Assembly (NCBI RefSeq): GCF_009208105.1
Contig: NZ_WFKL01000001.1
Coordinates: 1,178,001 to 1,242,000 of the forward strand
Reading direction: 5' to 3'
DNA: 64,000 bases
DNA from: Rouxiella sp. S1S-2
GTDB taxonomy: Bacteria; Pseudomonadota; Gammaproteobacteria; Enterobacterales; Enterobacteriaceae
Position 1 is the first letter of the stretch; every line of letters begins with the position of its first letter. Below the pieces are notes generated by a model that searched no databases, was not told the DNA's origin, and worked only from the letters and a program-made list of their open reading frames with translations. The translations under genes were made by a program, and so were the position numbers. Shown piece by piece: positions 29,776-38,882 of the stretch.

Positions 29776-30993
29776 TCAGTCGGACAAAAGATCAACGGCA
29801 AAGTTAACGCCGTCGATCAGGCGCTCAACGTCCTGCAAGGTATTATAGGGGGCAAACGACGCCCGCAGTGTGCCACTCACGCCCAGCGCCTCAGTCAGCG
29901 GTTGTGCGCAATGCTGACCGGCACGCAGGGCAACGCCTTTCTCAGCCAGCAGAGCAATAATATCACTGTGGTGAATGCCTGCGATATCAAAGGCCAAAAT
30001 TGAAGAGTTACCGTGGCGGAAGCTACGAAAGCCCGGCAGTTTGCCCAGCGCAGACTCTGCTGTGGCTGCCAGTTCGGCGCTGTAGGCTTCGGCGGTGATG
30101 CGGTCAACTCTACTTAACCATTCCACCGCCGCCGCCAGGCCCAAAACACCGGCGATATTCGGCGTTCCTGCTTCAAAACGGTGTGGAACCTGCTGGGGTG
30201 TAAAGTGCTGCATCGTGGTTTGGGTCAGCATCTTGCCGCCTCCATGCCAAGGGGCCATAGAGGCCAGCAATTCAGTTTTCCCATACAGCACGCCAATGCC
30301 GGTCGGGCCATAAAGCTTGTGGCCCGAGAAGGCATAAAAATCGATATTCATAGCCTGAACGTCTACGGGGCCGTGCACCACGCCCTGTGCACCGTCGACT
30401 AAAACCGGCGTACCGTTGGCGTGAGACAGGCGAATGGCGGTAGTGAGATCAGGTTGACCACCGGTTACGTTCGACATCTGGCTTATCGCCAACAGGCGCG
30501 TACGAGAATTTAGCCGTGCCGGCAGGGTGGAGATATCCGGCAGATTTTCAGCATTGAGCGGCAGCGTGACCACCTTAACCTGGCACTGTTCCGCCAGCAT
30601 TAACCAGGGAACGAGGTTGGCATGATGTTCGGCCTGACTCACAATAATTTCGTCGCCGGGCTGCAAACGTGGACGCAGATAGCTTTGAGCGACCAGATTA
30701 ATGGACTCTGTGGTGCCGCGGGTCCAGACAATATCCTCCGCTTGCGGCGCGCCAATAAAATCACCCACCTGACTTCTGGCCAGCTCATAGCGCTCAGTTA
30801 AAGACTGCGCGGCTTTATGCTGACTGCGATGCACCGTGGCACCGGCGTTTTGATAGTAATTCACCGTTGCGTCGATCACTGCCTGCGGCGTTAGCGCCGT
30901 TGCTGCACTGTCGAGATAGCACAGCGGCGGTGAGTCGTCGGGGCGCAGCGCGGGAAAATGGCGACGAAACTCGATGAAATCAAAAGGCGTCAT
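29776..30993 (-). CDS. csdA: CsdA, cysteine desulfurase
   Basis: A 405-aa class V PLP enzyme that removes sulfur from cysteine. The PLP Lys lies in [14 protein letters not shown] and the catalytic Cys in [10 protein letters not shown], the group II (SufS/CsdA) motif. HHANLVPW near residue 125 holds the PLP-stacking His. It forms an operon with csdE, and tcdA faces it. It is complete, in contrast to the desulfurase fragment at 1493-1795. Confidence 0.96.
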   Translation of the reverse strand: MTPFDFIEFRRHFPALRPDDSPPLCYLDSAATALTPQAVIDATVNYYQNAGATVHRSQHKAAQSLTERYELARSQVGDFIGAPQAEDIVWTRGTTESINLVAQSYLRPRLQPGDEIIVSQAEHHANLVPWLMLAEQCQVKVVTLPLNAENLPDISTLPARLNSRTRLLAISQMSNVTGGQPDLTTAIRLSHANGTPVLVDGAQGVVHGPVDVQAMNIDFYAFSGHKLYGPTGIGVLYGKTELLASMAPWHGGGKMLTQTTMQHFTPQQVPHRFEAGTPNIAGVLGLAAAVEWLSRVDRITAEAYSAELAATAESALGKLPGFRSFRHGNSSILAFDIAGIHHSDIIALLAEKGVALRAGQHCAQPLTEALGVSGTLRASFAPYNTLQDVERLIDGVNFAVDLLSD

Positions 30994-31185
30994 AGTGTTA
31001 GGCTGTCCTGTTCTGGCTTAAAACAAGGTGAAAGCGGCACCGTTCTGGGGATCGGCTTATATCACCTTTAGGAATGCTTACCTGGAAATAGTCCAGAAGC
31101 TTGTTATGCTGAATTATGATGGCTATCGAATTTTAGCGCGATATTTGCACTAAAATTCAAGTGTTTTAATCTACAGGAGTTAATT

Positions 31186-31407
31186 ATGAAGAAGATCTTC
31201 GCCGTAGTTTCAGCTGTTTTACTTGCCGGTACCCTGGCTGCTTGTTCGAGCAACTATGTGATGCACACCAACGACGGTCGCACTATCGTCGCCGAGGGTA
31301 AACCAAGCACAGACAGTGACACCGGTATGATCAGCTACAAAGATGCCTATGGTAACAAACAGCAGATTAATAAGTCAGAAGTAAAAGAGATGGCTGAAGG
31401 GAATTAA
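31186..31407 (+). CDS. ygdI: YgdI/YgdR-family small lipoprotein
   Basis: A 73-aa lipoprotein: MKKIFAVVSAVLLAGTLAAC ends at the lipobox Cys. The mature domain (NDGRTIVAEGKPSTDSDTG, then YGNKQQINKSEV) is the YgdI/YgdR fold and resembles YgdR at 3084. CAGGAG precedes the ATG. Location between csdA and gcvA fits ygdI. Its 3' end faces the end of the GcvB sRNA gene. Function is unknown. Confidence 0.88.
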   Translation: MKKIFAVVSAVLLAGTLAACSSNYVMHTNDGRTIVAEGKPSTDSDTGMISYKDAYGNKQQINKSEVKEMAEGN

Positions 31408-31417
31408 TTCCGCAGGC

Positions 31418-31612
31418 AAAAAAAAGCACCGCAAATTGCGGTGCTAAAAAATCACTTTGGACAGACAGGGTAATGTACAGGAAGTGAAAATTTGTAGCAT
31501 TTAAGCTACTGGTCTGGATTGCCAGACAATACAAACACAACATCACAACCACAAGCCAAAAGCCTCTCGGCATCCTCATACCAATCAACTTTTCGTTCCG
31601 GCTACTGGAAGT
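31418..31612 (-). ncRNA. gcvB: GcvB small regulatory RNA
   Basis: Read on the minus strand, the 195-nt sequence starts ACTTCCAGTAGCCGGAACG, contains the GU-rich seed R1 (around GGTTGTGATGTTGTGTTTG), then the conserved CACTTCCTGTACATTACCC and CTGTCTGTCC blocks, and ends in the terminator hairpin AGCACCGCAA/TTGCGGTGCT plus a T run. This is the order found in E. coli GcvB, an Hfq-dependent RNA that represses many amino-acid and peptide transport genes. It is divergent from gcvA, its activator in glycine-rich conditions. It fills the gap between ygdI and gcvA. Confidence 0.96.
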
Positions 31613-31618
31613 TGCGCA

Positions 31619-31647
31619 ACTATAGGTTTTTGCCTGTACATCCTCAA
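31619..31647 (-). promoter_or_regulatory. gcvB promoter
   Basis: On the minus strand TTGAGG (31647-31642) and TATAGT (31624-31619) are spaced by 17 bp, and the conserved first base of GcvB (31612) is the seventh base after the -10. CTAAT elements typical of GcvA binding occur further up, near 31680-31684. Confidence 0.85.
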
Positions 31648-31740
31648 TGGACAATTTATAATGTCTCGGATTAAAAAAACTAATAACTAAAATAGCGCAC
31701 TGGCCTTTGGCTCGTAGCTTGAATGAGAAGTATCCATTTC

Positions 31741-32667
31741 ATGTCAAAACGTTTACCCCCACTGAACTCTTTGCGTGTGTTTGACGCAGCGGCCCGGCAC
31801 CTGAGTTTTACCAAGGCAGCCGAAGAACTGTTTGTCACACAGGCGGCAGTAAGCCACCAGATCAAGTCACTTGAGGACTTTTTGGGCTTAAAACTGTTCC
31901 GTAGACGCAATCGCTCTCTGCTGCTGACCGAAGAAGGGCAGAGCTATTATCTGGATATTAAAGAAATATTTTCGTCACTGAACGAGGCAACGCGCAAGCT
32001 TCAGGCGCGCAGTGCCAAGGGCGCATTGACTGTAAGTTTGCCGCCGAGCTTCGCCATTCAATGGTTGGTGCCGCGTTTGGCTGGCTTTAACTCAGCTTAT
32101 CCGGGGATAGACGTTCGCATCCAGGCTGTTGATCGCGATGAGGACAAATTATCGGACGATGTTGACGTAGCTATTTTTCACGGGCGCGGCAACTGGCCAG
32201 GACTACGCACCGAGCGCCTTTACGCCGAATATTTACTGCCCGTTTGCGCACCCTCGCTGTTAATGGGCGATAATGCGCTGAAAACGCCAGAAGATCTGGC
32301 GAAACACACTTTATTGCACGATGCGTCACGCCGCGACTGGCTGGCCTACACCAAGCAGCTGGGTCTGCAACATATTAACGTCCAGCAGGGGCCAATATTT
32401 AGCCACAGTGCGATGGTGGTACAGGCGGCCGTTCACGGGCAGGGCGTTGCGCTAGCCAACAACGTGATGGCGCAAACCGAGATTGAAGCCGGGCGTCTGG
32501 TTTGTCCGTTTAATGAAGTTTTAATCAGTAAAAACGCTTTTTATCTTGTTTGTCATGACAGTCAGGCAGAACTGGGTAAAATAGCCGCCTTTCGTCAGTG
32601 GATCCTGGCGCGTGCCGCCAGCGAGCAAGAAAAGCTGCGCTTTCGTTACGATCAGCCCCAAACGTAA
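31741..32667 (+). CDS. gcvA: GcvA, LysR-type regulator of the glycine cleavage system
   Basis: A 308-aa LysR-type regulator starting MSKRLPPLNSLRVFDAAARH; the in-frame ATG at 31723 would add six residues not seen in the family. The winged helix-turn-helix spans roughly 20-65 (AAEELFVTQAAVSHQIKSLE), followed by the substrate-binding domain. GcvA activates gcvTHP and gcvB with glycine and represses with GcvR. It is divergently arranged with gcvB, as in E. coli. Confidence 0.96.
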   Translation: MSKRLPPLNSLRVFDAAARHLSFTKAAEELFVTQAAVSHQIKSLEDFLGLKLFRRRNRSLLLTEEGQSYYLDIKEIFSSLNEATRKLQARSAKGALTVSLPPSFAIQWLVPRLAGFNSAYPGIDVRIQAVDRDEDKLSDDVDVAIFHGRGNWPGLRTERLYAEYLLPVCAPSLLMGDNALKTPEDLAKHTLLHDASRRDWLAYTKQLGLQHINVQQGPIFSHSAMVVQAAVHGQGVALANNVMAQTEIEAGRLVCPFNEVLISKNAFYLVCHDSQAELGKIAAFRQWILARAASEQEKLRFRYDQPQT

Positions 32668-32698
32668 ATCCAAAAGATTTCAAAGGATAACAACTACT

Positions 32699-33094
32699 AT
32701 GACCAGTCGTGCAATGTTGATTTTTGCCGCTATCAGCGGCTTTATCTACGTAGCCTTTGGCGCCTTCGGTGCGCACGTGTTAAGTCAATCTCTGGGTTCG
32801 GCCGAAATGGCCTGGATTCAGACCGGATTAAACTACCAGAGCGTTCATACTCTGGCGATTCTGGCGCTGGGCGTTGCCATGCAACATCGCAGCAGCTTTT
32901 GGTTTTACTGGAGCAGCGCCTGTCTTGCTCTGGGGACGGTATTGTTTAGCGGCAGCCTTTACTGTCTGGCGCTGTCAGGACTCAAATTATGGGTCTTTGT
33001 TACACCAATCGGCGGAACCTTCTTCCTGATTGGTTGGATATTGATGTTAGTCGGCGCGCTGCGTCTGGGACAAAAGGCACAACGCCATGAATAA
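32699..33094 (+). CDS. ygdD: YgdD, DUF423 membrane protein
   Basis: ATG 32699 with AAGGA upstream gives a 131-aa protein, the E. coli length. It has about four membrane helices and the DUF423 start [20 protein letters not shown]. Biochemical function is unknown. It lies 31 bp after gcvA and overlaps rlmM by 8 bp, so the three are probably one unit. A longer frame from 32612 would overlap gcvA and is unlikely. Confidence 0.9.
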   Translation: MTSRAMLIFAAISGFIYVAFGAFGAHVLSQSLGSAEMAWIQTGLNYQSVHTLAILALGVAMQHRSSFWFYWSSACLALGTVLFSGSLYCLALSGLKLWVFVTPIGGTFFLIGWILMLVGALRLGQKAQRHE

Positions 33095-34193
33095 CAAACT
33101 TGCACTCTACTGCCGATCTGGCTTTGAAAAAGAATGTGCGGCTGAAATCACCGCCAAAGCGGCTGAGAGAGAAATCTTCGGTTTTGCCCGCGTGAAAGAA
33201 GGCAGCGGCTATGTATTATTTGAGTGTTATCAAACGGAAGACGCCGACAAACTGGCAAAAGATCTGCCTTTCCGCGAGCTAATTTTTGCCCGTCAAATGC
33301 TGGTGGTCGGCGAGTTACTAAAAGACTTGCCACCGGAAGACCGCGTGACGCCTATCGTGGGCATGCTGCAGGGGGTCGTCACCAACGGCGGCGAGCTTCG
33401 CGTTGAGGTTCCTGATACCAACGAAAGCAAAGAATTGACCAAGTTCTGTCGCAAACTGACGGTACCGCTGCGCTCTGCCATGCGCGAACAGCGCGTCTTG
33501 GGCAAAAAAGAGAACGCCCTGCGTCCCGTTGTGCATGTGTTCTTTATTGCGCCTGGCTGTTGTTATGTGGGCTATTCCTACAGCAACAACAACTCGCCGT
33601 TTTATATGGGCATCCCGCGTCTCAAGTTCCCATCAGATGCGCCAAGCCGTTCAACGCTGAAGCTTGAAGAAGCCTTTCACGTCTTTATTCCCGCCGACGA
33701 GTGGGAGGAGCGATTGGCCAGCGGCATGCACGCGGTAGACTTGGGCGCTTGTCCTGGCGGATGGACTTACCAACTGGTGCAGCGCAGCATGATGGTTGAC
33801 GCTATCGACAACGGCCCAATGGCGCCAAGCCTGATGATGACTGGGCAGGTCACGCACCATCGTGAAGATGGTTTTAAATACAAACCGACTCGTAGCAACA
33901 TCTACTGGTTAGTGTGCGATATGGTTGAGGTACCTGCCAAGGTTTCAGCTCTGATGGGCGACTGGTTGGTTAACGGCTGGTGCCGCGAGACCATTTTCAA
34001 CCTCAAGCTGCCAATGAAAAAGCGCTATGAAGAAGTGACCCAAATCCTTCAACACATGAAAGATCGCCTGGCCGAGAATGATATTAATGCGGAAATCTTC
34101 GCCAAGCAGCTTTACCATGACCGCGAAGAGGTTACCGTTCACGTGCGCCGTTTCTGGCCTGTGGTGCCGGGTAGAAGAGATGAAAGATACTAA
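33087..34193 (+). CDS. rlmM: RlmM, 23S rRNA 2'-O-ribose C2498 methyltransferase
   Basis: A 368-aa SAM-dependent methyltransferase that modifies the peptidyl-transferase-centre nucleotide C2498. An N-terminal ferredoxin-like/THUMP-type RNA-binding part precedes the Rossmann domain with the SAM motif [16 protein letters not shown] near residue 222. The acidic VCDMVEVP and the Lys in [12 protein letters not shown] are consistent with the K-D-K-E centre of RrmJ-type enzymes. Start overlaps ygdD. Confidence 0.95.
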   Translation: MNNKLALYCRSGFEKECAAEITAKAAEREIFGFARVKEGSGYVLFECYQTEDADKLAKDLPFRELIFARQMLVVGELLKDLPPEDRVTPIVGMLQGVVTNGGELRVEVPDTNESKELTKFCRKLTVPLRSAMREQRVLGKKENALRPVVHVFFIAPGCCYVGYSYSNNNSPFYMGIPRLKFPSDAPSRSTLKLEEAFHVFIPADEWEERLASGMHAVDLGACPGGWTYQLVQRSMMVDAIDNGPMAPSLMMTGQVTHHREDGFKYKPTRSNIYWLVCDMVEVPAKVSALMGDWLVNGWCRETIFNLKLPMKKRYEEVTQILQHMKDRLAENDINAEIFAKQLYHDREEVTVHVRRFWPVVPGRRDERY

Positions 34194-34277
34194 ATTCTTA
34201 TCGTTATTGACGCAGTAGCGGTGTTGGCAACCGCGTCAATAGCCTAAAGAATTGCTGGTGGTCATTGAACTTACGGC

Positions 34278-35033
34278 TCAGTTTTTGAGCCGTAACTCCT
34301 GCAAATTCCCCTTCAAGATAATATCCGTTTGCAGCGTCGATACTCGGCGGCAGGCGAACGCCAATTCCTGATGTTCTCGCAGTTTTTTCTGCCATTTATC
34401 TGGCACTTCATCTATATGCTGGTACAGCGCTTCGAGGGTCGGATACTGGCTCAGCAGCGTGACGGCCGCCTTAGGTCCGATTCCCGCGACGCCCGGAATT
34501 TTGCTGCTGCTTATCCCTGCAAGTCCCCAATAGTCGGTGAGCTGACTCGGCAGTACGCCAAAACTTGACTGCACAAACGGCATATCTAGCCAGCGTTTCT
34601 GAAAATAATCCCGAATCTGCACCTCAGGTGCCAGCAGTTGGCAATAGCCTTTATCGGTGGAGACAATGGTTACCTGATGACCGGCCGATGTGACTTTTGC
34701 CGTCAGCGTTGCCGCCAAATCGTCAGCCTCCTGACCCGCTGAATGCCAGCAGGCAATGCCGAGGCTTTCGAAACCGGCTTTAACGGCAGGCATCTCGGTA
34801 AACAGGTTGTCTGGCATGGGCGAGCGACCAGCCTTATAGTCCGGCAGGCACTGATGACGCCAGCTGTCGTGGCGATCATCTTCATCAAACACTGCCACTG
34901 CGTGGGTCGGCTGAGTGTGTTGAATCAGCTGATTGACGGCGTTCTGGCAGGCGACAACGCAGGGAGAGCCCTGTACCGCATGAATACGACGAATTAAATT
35001 CAGCGCATCTATGATTAGTAAGTGAATTTTCAT
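34278..35033 (-). CDS. xni: Xni, flap endonuclease (ExoIX)
   Basis: A 251-aa 5'-nuclease-superfamily protein that binds flap [23 protein letters not shown] starts the PIN-like domain with metal-binding Asp; [21 protein letters not shown] and [11 protein letters not shown] carry further acidic residues; a helix-3-turn-helix follows ([16 protein letters not shown]). It is about as long as E. coli Xni and lacks a polymerase domain. ppnN lies upstream on the same strand, 179 bp away. Confidence 0.94.
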   Translation of the reverse strand: MKIHLLIIDALNLIRRIHAVQGSPCVVACQNAVNQLIQHTQPTHAVAVFDEDDRHDSWRHQCLPDYKAGRSPMPDNLFTEMPAVKAGFESLGIACWHSAGQEADDLAATLTAKVTSAGHQVTIVSTDKGYCQLLAPEVQIRDYFQKRWLDMPFVQSSFGVLPSQLTDYWGLAGISSSKIPGVAGIGPKAAVTLLSQYPTLEALYQHIDEVPDKWQKKLREHQELAFACRRVSTLQTDIILKGNLQELRLKN

Positions 35034-35157
35034 CTGATGAGGGTATCAGTAATTGAGGGAGATGGCACCGTACAGCTCTCATTTCACGGCTTTGCAGTCT
35101 TAAATTGCGAGGAGTCGCCCAGCAGCTTACAGTAAATTGCTCGCTGTTTCCTCACGC

Positions 35158-35186
35158 TGACCCTCCCGGATAGTCCGAGAGGGTCA
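35158..35186 (-). terminator. Hairpin downstream of ppnN
   Basis: TGACCCTC pairs with GAGGGTCA, with an inner GGA/TCC pairing, 27 bp past the ppnN stop. No T run follows on the minus strand, so it may be an inefficient terminator or a 3'-end stabiliser before xni. Confidence 0.5.
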
Positions 35187-35212
35187 GGATGTGAAATCAA
35201 CGAGCACCTTTA

Positions 35213-36577
35213 TCAGGAACAAATCTCATAGCAAGGAATGTAGGCCGTGCCCGGAAGTTTCATACGGTGCTGGGCTACAAATCCTTGCAACAGGTTGTCC
35301 ATTTTTTTCATCAGCTGCGGATCGCCGTGAAGTTTGAAGCGCCCGTGCTTCTCGATGGCGCGGATCCCGCCCTCTTTGACGTTACCTGCGACAATACCCG
35401 AAAATGCTCTGCGCAGCGCGGCGGCAAGCTGTTCCGGCGGCTGGTTGAGATGTAGGTTGAGGTTGGCCATTTTTTCGTGACTAGGTTCAAATGGCAGTTG
35501 CAGGTCGGGTGCAATGCGAATAGACCAGTTAAAACTGTAGGCATCTCCACTGTTACGACGGTTTTCTTTAACCAAAGGCATCGCACGTTTCAGCTGGCGT
35601 GCAACTTCAGTCGGGTCATCAATAATAATGGTGTAATGCTTTTGCGCCTCATCACCCAGCGTTTCACGAATAAAGGCATCGAGCACGGTAAAGTAGTCGG
35701 CGCTCTCCTTCGGACCGGTCAGGATCAACGGCAGTACTTGGTCACTGTTTGCTGGGTCCATTAAAATACCCAGTAAATACAACAGCTCCTCTGCGGTACC
35801 TACACCACCCGGGAAAATGACAATCCCGTGTGCGATGCGTACGAAAGCCTCAAGGCGCTTCTCGATATCCGGCATGATAACCAGTTCGTTAACCAGTGGA
35901 TTAGGCGGCTCGGCGGCAATAATCGAAGGCTCGGTCATGCCGATAAAACGGCTGTTTTTATAACGCTGCTGGGCATGACCCACGGAGGCCCCTTTCATCG
36001 GTGCTTCCATCGCACCCGGACCACAGCCAGTACAGATATTCAATTCGCGCAGTCCAAGCTGCGTCCCTACGCTGCGAGCATACTGGTATTCAATTTCATT
36101 AATTGAGTGTCCACCCCAGCAAACAACCATGTTCGGATCTTCATCCAGATGCAGGGTGCGGGCGTTGCGCAGGATAGAAAATACCTGGTTGGTCAATTGA
36201 ACCGAATTTTCAGGATTCGAATCCTGAAGGCGGCCTGCGCTGCTGAGCTGAGCATTGACGAATACGATGTCGCGCAGAACGGCAAACAGATTTGCCTGCA
36301 GTGCGCGAATAATTCTCCCATCTACAAACGCCTCTTCCGGCGGGTTCACCAGTTCAAGTTTTACGCCACGCTCACGACGTAATACGTTGATGTCAAAGCT
36401 TTCATAACGATCTAGCAGTTCTTTGCTGCTGTCAGTTTGGCTGCCGCTGTTGAGCACCGCCAGAGAACAATTGCGAAAGAGTCGATAGAGGTCACTGCTC
36501 GCCGTACGTTTGAGCAGGTCGACTTCCAATTGAGACAACAAATCCATTGCGCCAAGTGGGCTGATATGTGTAATCAA
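35213..36577 (-). CDS. ppnN: PpnN, nucleotide 5'-monophosphate nucleosidase (LOG family)
   Basis: A 454-aa protein that splits nucleoside monophosphates to base and ribose 5-phosphate and is stimulated by (p)ppGpp in E. coli. The LOG-family motif [15 protein letters not shown] and the upstream [12 protein letters not shown] and [15 protein letters not shown] are present in the central Rossmann-like domain (about 140-340), flanked by the extra N- and C-terminal domains of the PpnN type. Length matches E. coli. Confidence 0.95.
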   Translation of the reverse strand: MITHISPLGAMDLLSQLEVDLLKRTASSDLYRLFRNCSLAVLNSGSQTDSSKELLDRYESFDINVLRRERGVKLELVNPPEEAFVDGRIIRALQANLFAVLRDIVFVNAQLSSAGRLQDSNPENSVQLTNQVFSILRNARTLHLDEDPNMVVCWGGHSINEIEYQYARSVGTQLGLRELNICTGCGPGAMEAPMKGASVGHAQQRYKNSRFIGMTEPSIIAAEPPNPLVNELVIMPDIEKRLEAFVRIAHGIVIFPGGVGTAEELLYLLGILMDPANSDQVLPLILTGPKESADYFTVLDAFIRETLGDEAQKHYTIIIDDPTEVARQLKRAMPLVKENRRNSGDAYSFNWSIRIAPDLQLPFEPSHEKMANLNLHLNQPPEQLAAALRRAFSGIVAGNVKEGGIRAIEKHGRFKLHGDPQLMKKMDNLLQGFVAQHRMKLPGTAYIPCYEICS

Positions 36578-36704
36578 AATTGCTCCTTATTAACGCCGCG
36601 TTAATGATGTTTTGCGTGCTTGTTATTCTTTAACAGTAAACCTGTCCATAGGCTTTTACCATTGATCTCCGACTGTTAGCTCAGTTCTTGAGCAATGCAG
36701 GGCG

Positions 36705-37550
36705 TTATTGTCTGGCCAGTCGCGCGGTGGTTGGCTCAAACAAGAAATTTGCACGCCATGGGTTGATGTCGAGACCGCCGCGACGGGTGTAACGGGCATA
36801 GACGGCAAGGCGCGTGGGCTGGCAAAAATGTAGAATATCGTTAAAAATACGCTCGACGCACTGCTCGTGAAACTCATTATGATTACGGAACGACACCAGA
36901 TAGCGCAGCAGTGCTTCTCTGTCGATTGCGGGCCCACGATACTGGATTTGTACTGAACCCCAGTCAGGTTGGTGCGTAATCAAACAGTTTGATTTGAGCA
37001 GATGGCTCACCAGCGTCTCATCCACAATTTTATTGCTGGTTGAATTAAGCAGATAATCAGTGCTGAATGCATAGTCAGTGATTTCAATATCCTGCGCGTC
37101 GATACATACGCCAGCAAAACGGCCAATTGGACTGCTTTCTAACTCATGCAGCGGCTGCAGGCTAACAATTACGCTGCCGTTTGCGCAGGCGGCCAAGTCG
37201 GTTTCAAGTGTCTGCTTGACGCTGTTCCAGCTATCGAATTTTGTCTGGTTAAAGCTGTTAAGATAAAGTTTGAAACTCTTGGACTCGATAAGGTTAATGC
37301 TGTCGGCCTGCAGGCTTATTTCACCTACCGCAACCTGCGGCAATCCTTTGGCATTGAGCCATGAAATTTCGTACATCGTCCAGATATCGGCACCGTGAAA
37401 GGGCAGAGAGTCAGGATACAGCCCCAGTGGCTCACGGTTCATACTGCGCGGAACGGCCTGCAGCAGAGAAGCATCGTATTGGTCGCGGTAGGATGTGGCT
37501 TTACCGAGTGTCAGTTGAGAAAGAGCGGGGTTATCCTGATACGAGGACAT
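36705..37550 (-). CDS. queF: QueF, NADPH-dependent preQ0 reductase
   Basis: ATG 37550 with AAGGTGA upstream gives a 281-aa bimodular QueF, as long as in E. coli (282); the frame to 37589 is non-homologous. QueF reduces the nitrile preQ0 to preQ1 on the path to queuosine in tRNA. The active Cys and Asp are in [13 protein letters not shown]; the QueF signature [11 protein letters not shown] is near residue 90. It is divergent from syd. Confidence 0.96.
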   Translation of the reverse strand: MSSYQDNPALSQLTLGKATSYRDQYDASLLQAVPRSMNREPLGLYPDSLPFHGADIWTMYEISWLNAKGLPQVAVGEISLQADSINLIESKSFKLYLNSFNQTKFDSWNSVKQTLETDLAACANGSVIVSLQPLHELESSPIGRFAGVCIDAQDIEITDYAFSTDYLLNSTSNKIVDETLVSHLLKSNCLITHQPDWGSVQIQYRGPAIDREALLRYLVSFRNHNEFHEQCVERIFNDILHFCQPTRLAVYARYTRRGGLDINPWRANFLFEPTTARLARQ

Positions 37551-37642
37551 GCTGTCACCTTGATAAGAGATTGGTACAATACAAAACAAATTGCGTATCC
37601 CGCTAGTTTAACGCACAGCTGGCCTTGAAGATGAGAAAAAAT

Positions 37643-38194
37643 ATGCACCATGACGTTTCCGATGCCCTGCGGGGTTTTACTCAGCGCTATGTCGACCTGT
37701 GGAAGCAGGAAACCACTAACCCACCCGCCAGTGAAGATCTCTTTGGCATTGCGTCTCCCTGCGCGGTAAGAAGCAGCGACAGTGAGGTTTTTTGGCTGCC
37801 ACAGCCGTTTGTTCCGACTTTTGAATTGAGCAATGTTGAACGTGCTCTCGACTTGCAGCTGCGTCCCGAGGCGCACGCGTTTTATACCACACAGTTTGCC
37901 GGTGACATGACAGCGCGTTACCTTGACCACACATTTTCGCTGGTACAGGTTTGGAGCGAAGATGACTTCATCCGCTTGCAGGAGAATCTAATTGGCCATT
38001 TGCTTACGCAAAAGCGCCTTAAACTGTCCCCTACCGTTTTTCTGGCGACGACTGAGTCTGAACTGATGCTCATTTCTTTGTGTAATATCAGCGGTGAAGT
38101 GGTGTTGGAACAGTTCGGCAGTAAAAAGCGAACTATCCTCTCGTCTTCGTTGTCTGAATTCATTACAATGCTCGCCCCGCGATATCCCAACTAA
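37643..38194 (+). CDS. syd: Syd, SecY-interacting protein
   Basis: I place the start at ATG 37643 ([16 protein letters not shown]), 183 aa, aligning with E. coli Syd (181); an ATG at 37631 and a TTG at 37625 are in frame but extend beyond the family. Syd is a peripheral membrane protein that binds SecY. Conserved blocks include [12 protein letters not shown] and [17 protein letters not shown]. The csrB gene follows, as in E. coli. Confidence 0.92.
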   Translation: MHHDVSDALRGFTQRYVDLWKQETTNPPASEDLFGIASPCAVRSSDSEVFWLPQPFVPTFELSNVERALDLQLRPEAHAFYTTQFAGDMTARYLDHTFSLVQVWSEDDFIRLQENLIGHLLTQKRLKLSPTVFLATTESELMLISLCNISGEVVLEQFGSKKRTILSSSLSEFITMLAPRYPN

Positions 38195-38388
38195 CTTCAG
38201 GGGAAATTGGCTCACATTGTTGGCTCACATTCGTGTGAGAGATCTCTCACAAACGCTGTAAGACATCTCCTATATTTACTGCTAATAATTTCCCCTGTAA
38301 TTATCAAAACCAAATTATTTCAATTAGATAGTTTAGTAACCCCCATGCCAACTAGGTGTATCGGTACGATTAGTTTTTCGTACTAGTC
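38195..38388. promoter_or_regulatory. csrB upstream regulatory region
   Basis: 194 bp between syd and the csrB promoter. It holds a repeated TTGGCTCACATT-like element, a perfect 18-bp palindrome (listed separately) and a second weaker half-palindrome starting TGTAAGACATCT at 38257. No coding potential is seen. Confidence 0.6.
38234..38251. promoter_or_regulatory. Probable UvrY/GacA binding site of csrB
   Basis: TGTGAGAGATCTCTCACA is a perfect 18-bp palindrome centred about 180 bp upstream of the csrB start. It fits the GacA/UvrY box TGTRAG-N6-CTYACA, and a UvrY site lies at a similar distance upstream of E. coli csrB. Confidence 0.8.
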
Positions 38389-38417
38389 TTGCTTCAAAGT
38401 CCTAAATCGACGATTCT
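38389..38417 (+). promoter_or_regulatory. csrB core promoter
   Basis: TTGCTT (38389-38394) and GATTCT (38412-38417) are 17 bp apart, directly before the conserved csrB 5' end. Confidence 0.6.
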
Positions 38418-38419
38418 AG

Positions 38420-38780
38420 TCGTGCAGAAGGGAAGCATGAAACTGAACATTAGGATGATGGCGGTTTCATTAAGTAGGGGAAGACTCAGGATGAGTCAGG
38501 ACAGCATCGGAGCATGCTAGGATGTTTCAGGACGAAACAAGGGACACCTCCAGGACGGAGATTGAGAGCCAAAACATGGAGTTTGGTGGGTCAGGAAGAC
38601 TAAAGGACAAACGTCAGGATGACCAGGATGATACGTCAGGAAGAAAGTGGGACGAAGCAAAGGACGGCTGGTTAGGATAACCGCAGGACAAGTTTTCAAG
38701 GAACGAGCAGGGAGCACACAGGTAGCTGGATTGCTATAAACGAACTGGGGGTACTGTGAAAACAGTACCCCCAACTTTTT
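38420..38780 (+). ncRNA. csrB: CsrB small RNA, CsrA-sequestering
   Basis: About 360 nt starting near GTCGTGCAGAAGGG and ending in a strong hairpin (GGGGGTACTGT/ACAGTACCCCC) with a T run. I count 24 GGA triplets. Many sit in AGGAY loops of short hairpins, for example ACTC-AGGAT-GAGT (38484-38496), GTTTC-AGGAC-GAAAC (38524-38538), CTCC-AGGAC-GGAG (38548-38560) and GGTT-AGGAT-AACC (38670-38682). This is the CsrA-binding pattern of CsrB, and the locus (next to syd) is the same as in E. coli. The exact 5' end is uncertain by a few bases. Confidence 0.95.
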
Positions 38781-38882
38781 GTTACTATTCTGAAAACTGC
38801 CACATACGGCCAACAGTGCCTTTATATGTAACAATTTTTGCCCCTCAGTGAATACTCAATCAATAAATATCCGCTCTTTTTA

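Noticed and set aside
38420..38780. Regularly recurring short motifs suggesting a CRISPR array or tandem repeats
   Set aside because: The repeats are GGA hairpin loops of csrB with irregular spacing; there are no direct repeats of CRISPR length or cas genes.
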